Source of the DNA: Botrimarina colliarenosi
GTDB taxonomy: Bacteria > Planctomycetota > Planctomycetia > Pirellulales > Lacipirellulaceae
Direction: 5' to 3'
NCBI RefSeq assembly: GCF_007859955.1
Contig: NZ_SJPR01000002.1
Span: 420,353-484,352 of the forward strand
Length of the DNA stretch: 64,000 bases
Shown: positions 46,741 through 54,690 of the stretch, one piece after another
Numbering within the stretch: the stretch's first letter is position 1
Layout: each line of letters starts with the position of its first letter
Notes under the pieces: model-generated
Told to the model about the DNA's origin: nothing
Database searches by the model: none
Seen by the model: only the letters and a program-made list of their open reading frames with translations
Translations under genes and position numbers: made by a program

Positions 46741-47673
46741 ATGAGTAACAATCCGAGAGCCCTTGCGGGATTCTTAATCGTTTGCGTGACGTCGCCGGGA
46801 CTGGCCCAACACAGCGACCTCCTGGCCTTCGACTCGGGGGGCAAGGTCGGCGTCGGGGAGTTCAACTTTGACACCCTGACCGCCAGCGAAAAACGTGTCT
46901 TCCCGGGCCGGCTCGATTCGTTCTATTCGGTGAACAGCCCCGGCTTCACGTCGCGCAGTGGGCCGACAGCGCTGCCGGGCGACACGGACCTCGACTGGGA
47001 CTTCCTGCCAATGACCGTCGATTCGGGGCTGCACGACGGCTACGCCTCGACACTGCTTTACTGGGATGGCGTCGGAGCCGATCCGCTCTTCGGACCGACG
47101 CCCACGGACGACTACCGATTCAGCCTGTTCGGCAAGGACGGCGCGGCGGCCGCCGGTGGCGCGGATCAACTCGTCCCCGGCTACACCGTCGAGACAACGG
47201 GCCCCAACGGCTCGATGCACGAGCATCGCTTCTTCTTTCTCGACGACAATGGCGATGGCATGAACACGACGCTGCCGCAAGCCGGGATCTATCTCTTCGC
47301 TATGCAGCTCCGCGTGGCGGGTTTGGAGACTTCGGACCCGTTCTTCTACGTCTGGGCGACGCCGGAAACGTCGGTTCTCTCGGCGATTCAGCCCGCGGTG
47401 GCTTGGGTCAACGCCCGCGTCGACACACTCGCCGCGATCGACGAGCCGCTGCCGGGCGACTTCAACCTGGATGGCGTCGTCAACGCCGCCGACTACACGG
47501 TCTGGCGTGACGACACAGGGACGACCTACTCAACAAACGACTACGACGTCTGGGTCGAGAACTACGGCGCGACCAAGTCGCTTCTCGCCTCACTCGCCAT
47601 CCCCGAACCGAGCTCGGGCGCACTGATCGTCGGCACGATCGTCGCTGGTCTCATGCGTCGGCGCCTCGCCTAG
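46741..47673 (+). CDS. PEP-CTERM surface protein of an HADI-type family with dockerin repeat (paralogue 2)
   Basis: The 310-residue protein shares the HSDLL N-terminus, the SPGF motif, a TLLYWDG block and the GIYLFAMQLRVAG core with the preceding paralogue. It adds a histidine-rich MHEHRFFFLDDNGDGM segment (about residue 158) and a dockerin-like repeat pair starting GDFNLDGVVNAADY (about 240-275). The PEP-CTERM end (IPEPSSG, hydrophobic helix, RRRLA) follows. The HEH motif and the acidic loop could bind a metal. It is transcribed with a small Cys-rich membrane protein 46 bp downstream. The domain is not one I can name. Confidence 0.7.
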   Translation: MSNNPRALAGFLIVCVTSPGLAQHSDLLAFDSGGKVGVGEFNFDTLTASEKRVFPGRLDSFYSVNSPGFTSRSGPTALPGDTDLDWDFLPMTVDSGLHDGYASTLLYWDGVGADPLFGPTPTDDYRFSLFGKDGAAAAGGADQLVPGYTVETTGPNGSMHEHRFFFLDDNGDGMNTTLPQAGIYLFAMQLRVAGLETSDPFFYVWATPETSVLSAIQPAVAWVNARVDTLAAIDEPLPGDFNLDGVVNAADYTVWRDDTGTTYSTNDYDVWVENYGATKSLLASLAIPEPSSGALIVGTIVAGLMRRRLA

Positions 47674-47719
47674 ATCAACCAGACCGAGCAGCAACACAAG
47701 GATCACCCAGCACACGTCG

Positions 47720-48157
47720 ATGCGTCGTCACGTCCTCAAAGAAGCGATCCGCCTGTTGCTCGTCACGATCGTGACGTTGGTCGGCGTTATCGGCTATGGA
47801 CTCCATGCGTGGCTCATCGCCACGGAGGGTTCGTGGAGCGGAGGATGCGGCGGTTGGTGTTCGGCAGCCGTGCTGGCGAAGGTCGCCGCGGCGCCACCCC
47901 TTGGGACTACCGATGGCGTCTCGCCGGGTAGCGACAAGTCGGGCGCCGACCAATGCCCTCTCTGTGACTTGCTGGCCGGTTACCACGTTCCGACGTTGGA
48001 TCGGTCTCCAAGCGGTTTCGCAGAGACGCCCGGCCAGGGCACATCTGCGGCGCCACTAGAAGCGCCCAGCAAGCCCGCTTGGCGCTTGCCTCCATCACGT
48101 GGACCTCCGGCCAAGAGGCCGTTGAGACAAGACCCGTCACACGCCGCCGTTGCGTGA
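47720..48157 (+). CDS. Small Cys-rich membrane protein, DUF2946-like (second copy)
   Basis: The 145-residue product has one N-terminal membrane helix (about 10-32), a CGGWC pair and a QCPLCDLLAGYH motif near residue 80. An RGPPA motif lies close to the C-terminus. Helix, central Cys-x-x-Cys with His, and RGPP end follow the same order as in the protein at 44400, so the two are probably distant paralogues. A role in metal binding or in sensing is plausible but unproven. It lies between two PEP-CTERM genes and is probably co-transcribed with the one before it. Confidence 0.6.
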   Translation: MRRHVLKEAIRLLLVTIVTLVGVIGYGLHAWLIATEGSWSGGCGGWCSAAVLAKVAAAPPLGTTDGVSPGSDKSGADQCPLCDLLAGYHVPTLDRSPSGFAETPGQGTSAAPLEAPSKPAWRLPPSRGPPAKRPLRQDPSHAAVA

Positions 48158-48297
48158 CAACTTGCGGGTTCTGAACCACTGAATCGAAGGCGATCGCTGG
48201 TGCTGAAGCACCGTATCGCCCCGCCGCTCGGGCTACGCGCCTCGAGGGACGTTTCTATTACCAATCTACTTCCGTACTTACACCAAGAGACGATTTG

Positions 48298-49185
48298 ATG
48301 AGACACGACATAGCTTTCATTGCCTTGCTAACCGCAGGCGTACTGGCTGCGACGCCTGCCGCGCAGGCCGGCCCTGAACCCGGGATCACCACTTACCATG
48401 TCGGCTACGACAACGCTGAATTCGTTGGCTACGGGACCTACACCGGGCTTGCCAACCCCAACTTTCAGCGGCTGACATTCCTGCTGTCGCACACGTTCAG
48501 CGAAAACGCGTTGAACAACCACTTCCATTCGATCGGCGCGTACTCCTACTCCGGCGACCCTCTCAACCCGTCACCTGGTTTTAGCGGCAACAACCGTGTT
48601 CCTGAGCCTTACCAAGCCGACGACGGCCTGGCTTTACTGCCGGGCTCGGGTCCGTTCGCGGGCAAGCTCGTGTCGGGTCTCGGCCCGGTTGCCTTGCCGG
48701 AGGACGTCGTCGAGGAAGAATACGGCAACCTCACCATCGCTCCGATTGATGAGCTCTTCCAATACGATGGTCGGCCGGATCCCGATGGAGAGTTCGCCCA
48801 GCATCCGGGGCACTACCTGCTCAACGCCAGCAACGGCGCCTACAAGCAGTCGGTCGCTGATGTCACGGTTGGGATGAAGCTGGTGGCGATCAGCCCCGGA
48901 CTTCTGATCGAGGACGAATCGGGCACGCAGCTGTTTAGCGGCGTTAACGATGTGCTCACGATCGGCTCCGGCGCCGACTGGACGTTTAACCCGGTCTTCG
49001 CGGTGGACGCCACGGTCGCATCGGGTTCCAAGTACGAAGCCACCTTCGTCCTGCAGGACCTGAGCCTCACCCCGAGGTTCGGAGATTCGGCGGAGTTCAC
49101 TTTTAGCTTTATCGCCGTCCCTGAGCCGGGAGCGGCGTTGCTCGGATTGGTCGCGCTGGCGAGCTTTGGCGTTTGGCGTCGCTAA
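48298..49185 (+). CDS. PEP-CTERM protein resembling the all3515 (Zur-repressed) family
   Basis: The 295-residue product has a signal peptide and a conserved-looking core: TYHVGYDNAEFVGYGTYTGL, the NNHFHSIGAYSY motif, NNRVPEPY and GKLVSGLG. It ends with a PEP-CTERM signal (VPEPGAA, hydrophobic helix, WRR). From memory, these blocks resemble proteins annotated as the all3515 family, a cyanobacterial Zur-repressed group linked to zinc limitation. I could not confirm this by alignment. The HFH motif is a possible metal ligand. The ATG at 48298 is chosen over a TTG directly before it. No Zur-like palindrome was found upstream. The gene ends at a strong terminator. Confidence 0.6.
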   Translation: MRHDIAFIALLTAGVLAATPAAQAGPEPGITTYHVGYDNAEFVGYGTYTGLANPNFQRLTFLLSHTFSENALNNHFHSIGAYSYSGDPLNPSPGFSGNNRVPEPYQADDGLALLPGSGPFAGKLVSGLGPVALPEDVVEEEYGNLTIAPIDELFQYDGRPDPDGEFAQHPGHYLLNASNGAYKQSVADVTVGMKLVAISPGLLIEDESGTQLFSGVNDVLTIGSGADWTFNPVFAVDATVASGSKYEATFVLQDLSLTPRFGDSAEFTFSFIAVPEPGAALLGLVALASFGVWRR

Positions 49186-49202
49186 CTTTGTGTGACTCGT
49201 CT

Positions 49203-49249
49203 GCGGCGTACCGGCGGCTGACTGGCCGCCGGTACGCCGCCCCTTTTTT
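49203..49249 (+). terminator. Very strong intrinsic terminator of the plus-strand cluster
   Basis: A perfect 16-bp stem (GCGGCGTACCGGCGGC with GCCGCCGGTACGCCGC) and a 6-base loop are followed by CCC and T6. It starts 17 bases after the stop of the all3515-like gene. Confidence 0.93.
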
Positions 49250-49569
49250 GGTTCCGCGCCCGGATTGCCTTGCGTTCGCAAATTGGCGGCCGGGGACCGA
49301 TAATCGTGCCCGGGAAGGAGCCGCCGCTCTGCAAGGACGACGTGTGCCGTCTCTCCCGTCCGACCTGTCTCGACCCGCTAACCGTGGCGCGGGCTGTTGA
49401 GTCTTTCATTCATCCCCGCAGAGCAGGCCGACGTTGACAGGACGACGGCGTCATTGGTGCGAGAACTTATGGCGAAAACTAAACCCGAAGTCGATTTCCA
49501 ACGGAACTCTCACTATGATCGAGAGTCGCTCGACTCATCGGCTCTTCAATACTTGTCATCGCCGATCAC
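49250..49569. other. Intergenic region ahead of the GH27-GH43 gene
   Basis: No gene is apparent in these 320 bases. A TTGACA at 49434-49439 could be a -35 element, but no matching -10 lies at the usual distance. A short CTCTC/GAGAG dyad lies near 49508-49526. Promoters for the downstream gene presumably lie here but cannot be pinned down. Confidence 0.3.
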
Positions 49570-51972
49570 ATGCTTTCTCAAGTCCAATTGGGTGTCGCCG
49601 CCCTACTGGTCGCGGCCGCCCTCCCGGCGGCGGGCCAGGAACGCCCCCTCGCGCCGACGCCGCCGATGGGGTGGAATAGCTGGGATTGCTACGGCTCGTC
49701 GGTGACTGAAGAGGAAGTCCGTCGCAACGCCGAGTTCATGGCGGAGCACCTCGCGGACAAGGGGTGGGAGTACGTCGTTGTCGATATCCGCTGGACGGTG
49801 CAAAACCCTTCGACCCGGCCGTACAACCAGACCGACCCCCAGTTCACGCTCGACGATCACGGGCGGCTCGTCCCGGCCCCGAATCGCTTCCCGTCGTCGG
49901 AAGGCGGCGCGGGCTTCGAGCCGTTGGCCGACGACGTTCATTCGCTCGGCCTAAAGTTCGGCATCCATCTGATGCGGGGCATGCCTCGCGCAGCGGTCGA
50001 ACCCCGTTGGGGGGCTCCCGAGGCCGGCTACCCGATCGAAACCAGCGCGTTCACCACGCTCGACGTGCCGCTCACCGATGAAGGCGCGGTTTGGCTGCGA
50101 GACATGCGGGGCGTCCGCAAGTCCGAAGCGAGCCAGGCTTACTTCGACTCGATGTTCCGGCTCTATGCGTCATGGGGCGTCGACTTCGTCAAGGTCGATG
50201 ACCTGAACAACCCCTACGCGAGTCCCGGCGAACCGAACTACTACCGCGACGAAATCGAGATGCTGCAAACGGCGATCGAACGCTGCGGGCGGCCGATCGT
50301 CCTGAGCACCTCGCCCGGTCCGACGCCCCTTGCGCATGCCGACCATATCGCTTCGCACGCCGACCTGTGGCGAGTCTCGAACGACTTCTGGGACGAATGG
50401 GGCGCTCTCGAACGCCAGTTCCGGCAGCTCCATCTTTGGACGCCGTATCGCAGCCCCGGTCATTGGCCCGACGGCGACATGCTGCCCCTCGGCCGGCTCG
50501 CGATCCGCGGCGAGAGGGGAGGGGAGCGTAGCACCCGTTTCTCGTCCGATGAGCAGCGGACGCTGATGACCGCGTGGTGTATCGCCCAGTCTCCGCTGAT
50601 GTTTGGTGGCGACCTCCCAACGAGCGATCCCGCGACGATTGCGTTGATTTCCAACAGCGATGTCCTCAAGGTGAATCAGCGCGGAAGCAACGCCCGGCAG
50701 TTGCTCCGGACCGCGAACCGAATCGTTTGGTCCTCCGACGCCCCCGACAATGTCGCCCCTGGCGGCAAGTACGTGGCGGTCTTCAATCTGAACGACACGG
50801 CGGACGAATCGTTCCCGCAGCGTCTCGATCCAGCACTGTTCGATCTGTCGGCTCCGCTGGAGGTCCGTGATCTCTGGACCGGCGAGGAGTTCCACGTCGC
50901 CAAGGGCGATCTCGCATCGCCGGCTCCGCCGCACGGGTCTCGTCTTTTCCTGGTGACGGGCGATCGGGCCGCCAGCGCCGAGCTCGGGACAATCGCCGCG
51001 AAGCCGCTCTACACCGATCCGGTTTTCGACGGCGCCGCCGACCCGGTTGTTGTCTGGAACCCGCACCGCGAGCGGTGGTGGATGTACTTCACCAACCGCC
51101 GCGCCAACCAGCCCGACCTGCCGGGCGTCTCCTGGGTCCATGGCACACCGATCGGGATCGCCGAGTCGGACGATGGCGGGGCGACTTGGACACGTGTCGG
51201 CGACCTCCGCGCCGAGGGGCCTGGCGTCAATGGCGAAGCGACCTTCTGGGCGCCAGAAGTCGTGACCTTCGGCGGCAAGCATCACCTCTTCCTCACCGTC
51301 GTGCCCGGTGTCTTCAACGACTGGGGGCACCCGCGCCGAATCGTCCATCTGACGAGCGACGACCTCCAGAACTGGCGGTCGCAGGGCCCTCTCGATTTGG
51401 CGTCGGACAGGGTTATCGACGCCTGCGTCTATCCGCTCCCCGACGGCGGCTATCGGCTTTGGTACAACAACGAACGGGACCGGAAATCGATCTACTACGC
51501 CGACAGCGAGGACCTCTTCAACTGGACCGATCACGGCGAAGCGGTTGGCGACCAGTCGGGAGAGGGCCCGAAGGTTTTTCGCTGGCGAGACGCCTACTGG
51601 ATGGTCACGGATGTTTGGGACGGTCTGGCGGTCTATCGATCGGACGACCTCCAGTCGTGGCGTCGGCAGCCCGAGAACCTCCTGCGTGATCCGGGGCGGG
51701 GCGACGGAGACCGGGTCAAAGGGGGCCACCCCGATGTCGTTGTCGAAAACGACCGCGCTTACCTTTTCTACTTCACCCACCCCGGCCGACGGGGAAGCCA
51801 AGCGTCCGACGACGGCCCCGAGCAGCGTCGCAGCTTAATCCAGGTGGTCGAGTTAACAGAGCGGGGGGGGACAATCTCGTGCGACCGCGATAAGCCGACG
51901 CGAATTCGATTGACCCCTCCTGACAGCAGACTTTCTGACGCAAAGACGACCCGTTCGGGCGTCGCTGACTAG
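49570..51972 (+). CDS. Bimodular GH27-like alpha-galactosidase fused to a GH43-like beta-propeller
   Basis: The 800-residue protein has a signal peptide and an N-terminal GH27 TIM barrel with its C-terminal beta domain (about 25-470). The start TPPMGWNSWDCYG is characteristic, and Asp210 in VKVDDLN is the expected nucleophile. The remainder (about 475-760) is a five-bladed propeller of the GH43/GH32-like type: DPVFDGAADPVVVWN, WAPEVV, DACVYPL and GPKVFRW are recognisable. GH43 enzymes act mainly on arabinans and xylans, with some galactanases. The fusion suggests cleavage of two sugars from one substrate. It appears to be a single gene, and the next ATG lies 73 bp after its stop. Confidence 0.83.
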   Translation: MLSQVQLGVAALLVAAALPAAGQERPLAPTPPMGWNSWDCYGSSVTEEEVRRNAEFMAEHLADKGWEYVVVDIRWTVQNPSTRPYNQTDPQFTLDDHGRLVPAPNRFPSSEGGAGFEPLADDVHSLGLKFGIHLMRGMPRAAVEPRWGAPEAGYPIETSAFTTLDVPLTDEGAVWLRDMRGVRKSEASQAYFDSMFRLYASWGVDFVKVDDLNNPYASPGEPNYYRDEIEMLQTAIERCGRPIVLSTSPGPTPLAHADHIASHADLWRVSNDFWDEWGALERQFRQLHLWTPYRSPGHWPDGDMLPLGRLAIRGERGGERSTRFSSDEQRTLMTAWCIAQSPLMFGGDLPTSDPATIALISNSDVLKVNQRGSNARQLLRTANRIVWSSDAPDNVAPGGKYVAVFNLNDTADESFPQRLDPALFDLSAPLEVRDLWTGEEFHVAKGDLASPAPPHGSRLFLVTGDRAASAELGTIAAKPLYTDPVFDGAADPVVVWNPHRERWWMYFTNRRANQPDLPGVSWVHGTPIGIAESDDGGATWTRVGDLRAEGPGVNGEATFWAPEVVTFGGKHHLFLTVVPGVFNDWGHPRRIVHLTSDDLQNWRSQGPLDLASDRVIDACVYPLPDGGYRLWYNNERDRKSIYYADSEDLFNWTDHGEAVGDQSGEGPKVFRWRDAYWMVTDVWDGLAVYRSDDLQSWRRQPENLLRDPGRGDGDRVKGGHPDVVVENDRAYLFYFTHPGRRGSQASDDGPEQRRSLIQVVELTERGGTISCDRDKPTRIRLTPPDSRLSDAKTTRSGVAD

Positions 51973-51984
51973 ACTAGGGTCACG

Positions 51985-52009
51985 ACACGTCCCCTCCGTG
52001 AGGACGTGT
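51985..52009. repeat. 8-bp inverted repeat before the kelch-like gene
   Basis: ACACGTCC (51985-51992) and GGACGTGT (52002-52009) are exact reverse complements with a 9-base spacer, 36 bp before the next ATG. There is no T-tract, so this may be an operator or the end of the preceding transcript. Confidence 0.4.
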
Positions 52010-52045
52010 TGGAAGAGGCAACCTTCAAGCAAATCTCTTATCAGC

Positions 52046-53716
52046 ATGACTTTTCGAAATACAGCCGCCATCGGCGCCTGTCTGCTGCTGGCGCTGGGCG
52101 CCACGGCGCGCGGGCAGCACCAAACCGCCGATCTGTCGCCAATCACAATCGGCGCCACCTTGCCGTACCAATTGGAGCTGCGCGAGACGAGTTTCGGCGC
52201 CGCGTCGCTCCCGACGCTGCATTCCTACGCCGCCGCGGAGTACGACGGCAAATGGGTGCTGATGTCGGGCCGCACGAATGGGTTGCACGGATTCGAGAAC
52301 AGCGGCTCGACGAACTTCCCGGTCGAGTACCAGAATCGCGACATCTGGGTCATCGACCCGGTCAACGGCGCCTCGTGGAGCCGGTCGCTCGACGACCCAT
52401 CGGCCGGCCTAACCGCCGCGCAGATCGACTCGTTGAGCAACGCCAATAACCAATTCACCCAGATCGGTGATCGGCTCTACCTGACTGGCGGCTACGGCGC
52501 CCGCAACACCGGCGGCTTCACGACGTTCGATACCCTTTCGGCGCTCGACCTCGACGGGCTCGTCGATTGGGTCGTCACCGGGTCGGGACAAGCGGTGGAT
52601 CATCTCCGCCAAGTGAGTGACCCTCTTTTCAAGGTCACCGGCGGCGCCATGTACGAGATGGAAGGTCGGATGCACCTCGTCTTCGGCCAGAGCTTTGAAG
52701 GCGGTTACAATCCCGGCAAGACGGGCACCTACACCAAGCAGATTCGGAGTTTCGACATCGTTGACGATGGATCGACGCTCTCGTTCGCAAACCCCTCTTC
52801 CACGACGCCCGAGGACGCCTACCGGCGGCGTGACCTGAACATCATCCCGGTGCTCCGCCCCGATGGCGTCGGTGGCGTCGAAGAAGGGCTCACCGTCCTC
52901 TCGGGCGTTTTCACCGAGTCGTTCGGCGCCTGGACCGTGCCGGTCGAGATCGACGCGAGCGGCGTCCCGTCGATGGCTGATCCGACTAGCCCCACGACTT
53001 TCAAGCAGGCGGCAGGCAACTACCACGCCGCAAAGCTCGGCCTTTACTCGTCGTCACGCGGCGAGATGAACGAACTCCTGCTCGGCGGAATCACGCTCCA
53101 GTACTACGACGCCGATACCGATTCCTTTCTCCAAGACGACAACTTCCCGTTCGCGAACGACTTGACCGCTGTGCGGATCGACTCGTCGGGCGACTACACG
53201 CAGCACTACTTGGGCAGCTACCCGCTGATCACCGACACCGAGGGGAATGAGGTCCGCTTCGGCGCCAACGCCGAGTTTTTCCTGGCGCCCGGCATCGCAA
53301 CCTTCGAAAACGGCGTCATCGACTTCGACGCCCTGCCGTTCGGCGACACGGTGGTCGGTTACGTCTTCGGCGGCATCGCCGCAAACGCCCCGCACGTCCG
53401 TAGCGACCCCGCGGCCCTGTCGGCCGCGACAAACCGCGTCTTCGAGGTCCTCCTCACCGTTCAAGAAGGGGACTACAACCGCGACGGGTTGGTCGACTCC
53501 GCCGACTACGACCTCTGGCGTGACGCCTATGGATCGACAACCAACCTCTTGGCGGATGGCAACGGCGACAGCGTCGTGAACGCCGCCGACTACACCGTCT
53601 GGCGTGACGTGATGTCATCGCAAGCGGCTGCAATCAACGTTCCCGAGCCGATGTCGGTCTTTCTGCTGCTCACCGCGGGGCTCCACCGCGGCTTTCGCCC
53701 CCGACGGCGCGGATGA
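52046..53716 (+). CDS. Kelch/beta-propeller-like dockerin PEP-CTERM protein
   Basis: The 556-residue protein has a signal peptide (about 1-23). A long repetitive beta-rich region follows (about 30-470) with kelch-like phrases such as DGKWVLMSGRTNG and GDRLYLTGGYGARN, suggesting a beta-propeller. Two dockerin-like repeats (DYNRDGLVDSADYDLWRD and NGDSVVNAADYTVWRD, about 475-530) and a short PEP-CTERM end come next. The final hydrophobic stretch is only about nine residues before RGFRPRRRG, shorter than in the other sorting signals. The ATG at 52046 is chosen over a GTG 48 bp upstream because it begins the signal peptide. The ligand is unknown; surface display is expected. Confidence 0.78.
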   Translation: MTFRNTAAIGACLLLALGATARGQHQTADLSPITIGATLPYQLELRETSFGAASLPTLHSYAAAEYDGKWVLMSGRTNGLHGFENSGSTNFPVEYQNRDIWVIDPVNGASWSRSLDDPSAGLTAAQIDSLSNANNQFTQIGDRLYLTGGYGARNTGGFTTFDTLSALDLDGLVDWVVTGSGQAVDHLRQVSDPLFKVTGGAMYEMEGRMHLVFGQSFEGGYNPGKTGTYTKQIRSFDIVDDGSTLSFANPSSTTPEDAYRRRDLNIIPVLRPDGVGGVEEGLTVLSGVFTESFGAWTVPVEIDASGVPSMADPTSPTTFKQAAGNYHAAKLGLYSSSRGEMNELLLGGITLQYYDADTDSFLQDDNFPFANDLTAVRIDSSGDYTQHYLGSYPLITDTEGNEVRFGANAEFFLAPGIATFENGVIDFDALPFGDTVVGYVFGGIAANAPHVRSDPAALSAATNRVFEVLLTVQEGDYNRDGLVDSADYDLWRDAYGSTTNLLADGNGDSVVNAADYTVWRDVMSSQAAAINVPEPMSVFLLLTAGLHRGFRPRRRG

Positions 53717-53773
53717 GCCCTTGCCGATAAACCGGCGCCGACAAGTCCGCCTCTCGGTAGACAATCGGCAATC

Positions 53774-53788
53774 CGTTGCGAAGCAACG
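53774..53788. terminator. Short hairpin between the kelch-like gene and the tRNA gene
   Basis: CGTTGC-GAA-GCAACG forms a 6-bp stem. It is flanked by ATTTAC on the plus side, while the minus strand has CTTTTG before it. It may serve as a weak terminator between the convergent genes. Confidence 0.4.
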
Positions 53789-53799
53789 ATTTACAAAAG

Positions 53800-53881
53800 C
53801 GGAGGGCAAGGGACTCGAACCCTCAACCGGTTACCCGGCAACTGATTTCGAATCAGTCTGCTAGCCATTCGCTTACCCTCC
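53800..53881 (-). tRNA. tRNA-Ser (anticodon CGA)
   Basis: The minus strand folds into a complete class II tRNA. The acceptor stem pairs GGAGGGT with GCCCTCC, and the anticodon stem ACTGA/TCAGT carries the loop TTCGAAA with anticodon CGA. A long variable arm (CCGG/CCGG) and a T arm AGGG-TTCGAGT-CCCT are present. It reads UCG codons. The discriminator is G, and the 3' CCA is not encoded, so it must be added by the nucleotidyltransferase. It stands alone between protein genes. Confidence 0.95.
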
Positions 53882-54254
53882 GGGGGAGCGGTTTGCCGGG
53901 CTGGCCGGCGGTCGCTCACGCAGATCCGTAAATTAACTGTCGGACGCTTGGCTGACAAGCGACGGCCCGGGCCTTCGAGCCCGCGCCATCCCTCTAACCG
54001 GCGCAAGCGGGCCTCGGAAGTGGTTCCGCGACGGCCCGGTTCTGACGACTCTGCCCGCCGCACGGGGATCCCCCGCCCGATTCACGCGGTGCTGGCGCCG
54101 ACGCCGATGCTGGAATCGAGAGGAGGTGAGCCAGTTGGGCGGCCGAAGGACGGCCCCCGGCGCACCTCCACGCTGCTGCGACGGACCAGGCCAGGATGGA
54201 GGGCTCCGCAGCCAATCGAGCCACCAATCCACCCCGACCCCGGGAGAGGCCCCC
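53882..54254. other. Gene-poor region between tRNA-Ser and a small conserved gene
   Basis: These 373 bases contain no convincing gene. An AGGAGG at 54120-54125 abuts a GTG that continues in frame into the next gene, but the spacing to that GTG is too short. The promoters of the tRNA gene and of the small gene must lie here, and neither is clear. Several GC-rich inverted segments are present without a T-tract. Confidence 0.35.
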
Positions 54255-54575
54255 ATGCCGACGCCCACCATCCGCATCGTTACCCGCGGCGCTGGCGGAG
54301 AGATCCGTAGCAAGGATTACCCCCACACCGAAGCGATCCTCAAGATGCACTCGCAGATCGGGATCGACGACTGCTCGACCGACCTGTCCCTGCGAGGTCT
54401 CCCCGTCTTCCGCGGCCTGATCGGCCCCATGCCCGACGGCAAAGGGATCGTCCGCTACGAATCGCCCGAGGTGTTCGAGACGCTCACCAAGGAGTGGAGC
54501 GCACCGCCCCCGAAGCGGAAGCGGATTCGCAAGAAGACCCAGGCGCCAACCGACGTGACGCCTGTCGATGGTTGA
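54255..54575 (+). CDS. Small hypothetical protein with basic C-terminus
   Basis: The 106-residue product has a compact N-terminal part (about 1-80) starting MPTPTIRIVTRGAGG. A lysine/arginine-rich tail follows (PPKRKRIRKK, about 85-94), which could contact nucleic acid. It has no signal peptide or membrane segment and is therefore probably cytoplasmic. I do not recognise the family. The ATG at 54255 is preceded by GGGAGAGG at suitable spacing. A longer GTG-initiated version from 54126 is less likely because the extra residues look non-coding. It is separated from the ABC operon by a strong hairpin. Confidence 0.65.
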   Translation: MPTPTIRIVTRGAGGEIRSKDYPHTEAILKMHSQIGIDDCSTDLSLRGLPVFRGLIGPMPDGKGIVRYESPEVFETLTKEWSAPPPKRKRIRKKTQAPTDVTPVDG

Positions 54576-54637
54576 CTGATCGCGACCGGGTGCCGTGTTT
54601 CGCCTGGCTGCCGCGAGGCCTAGAATGGGGTGAGAGG

Positions 54638-54667
54638 AGCGTGCGGCTGATTGGCAAGCCGCACGCT
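54638..54667 (+). terminator. 11-bp perfect hairpin ahead of the ABC operon
   Basis: AGCGTGCGGCT and AGCCGCACGCT pair perfectly around an 8-base loop, with AGAGG/CCTCT able to extend the stem. No T-run follows. It may end the upstream transcript or lie in the leader of the next gene, which starts 24 bp later. Confidence 0.45.
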
Positions 54668-54690
54668 TGCCCCTCTGAAGGGCCTAACTC

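Noticed and set aside
44300..48297. Zur/Fur-type operator upstream of the Cys/His-rich cluster or the all3515-like gene
   Set aside because: I found no palindrome resembling known Zur boxes in the intergenic stretches, so no such site is annotated.
50170..51801. 543-codon open frame antisense to the GH27-GH43 gene
   Set aside because: The sense frame has clear catalytic motifs. The antisense translation is rich in Arg, Val and Pro with no recognisable domain, as expected in GC-rich DNA.
54126..54254. GTG-initiated longer form of the small protein at 54255
   Set aside because: AGGAGG directly abuts the GTG, too close for initiation, and the extra 43 residues look non-coding. The ATG at 54255 has a better-spaced site.
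53882..54254. Structured RNA gene (SRP RNA, RNase P RNA or tmRNA) beside tRNA-Ser
   Set aside because: None of the conserved motifs of these RNAs could be found on either strand.
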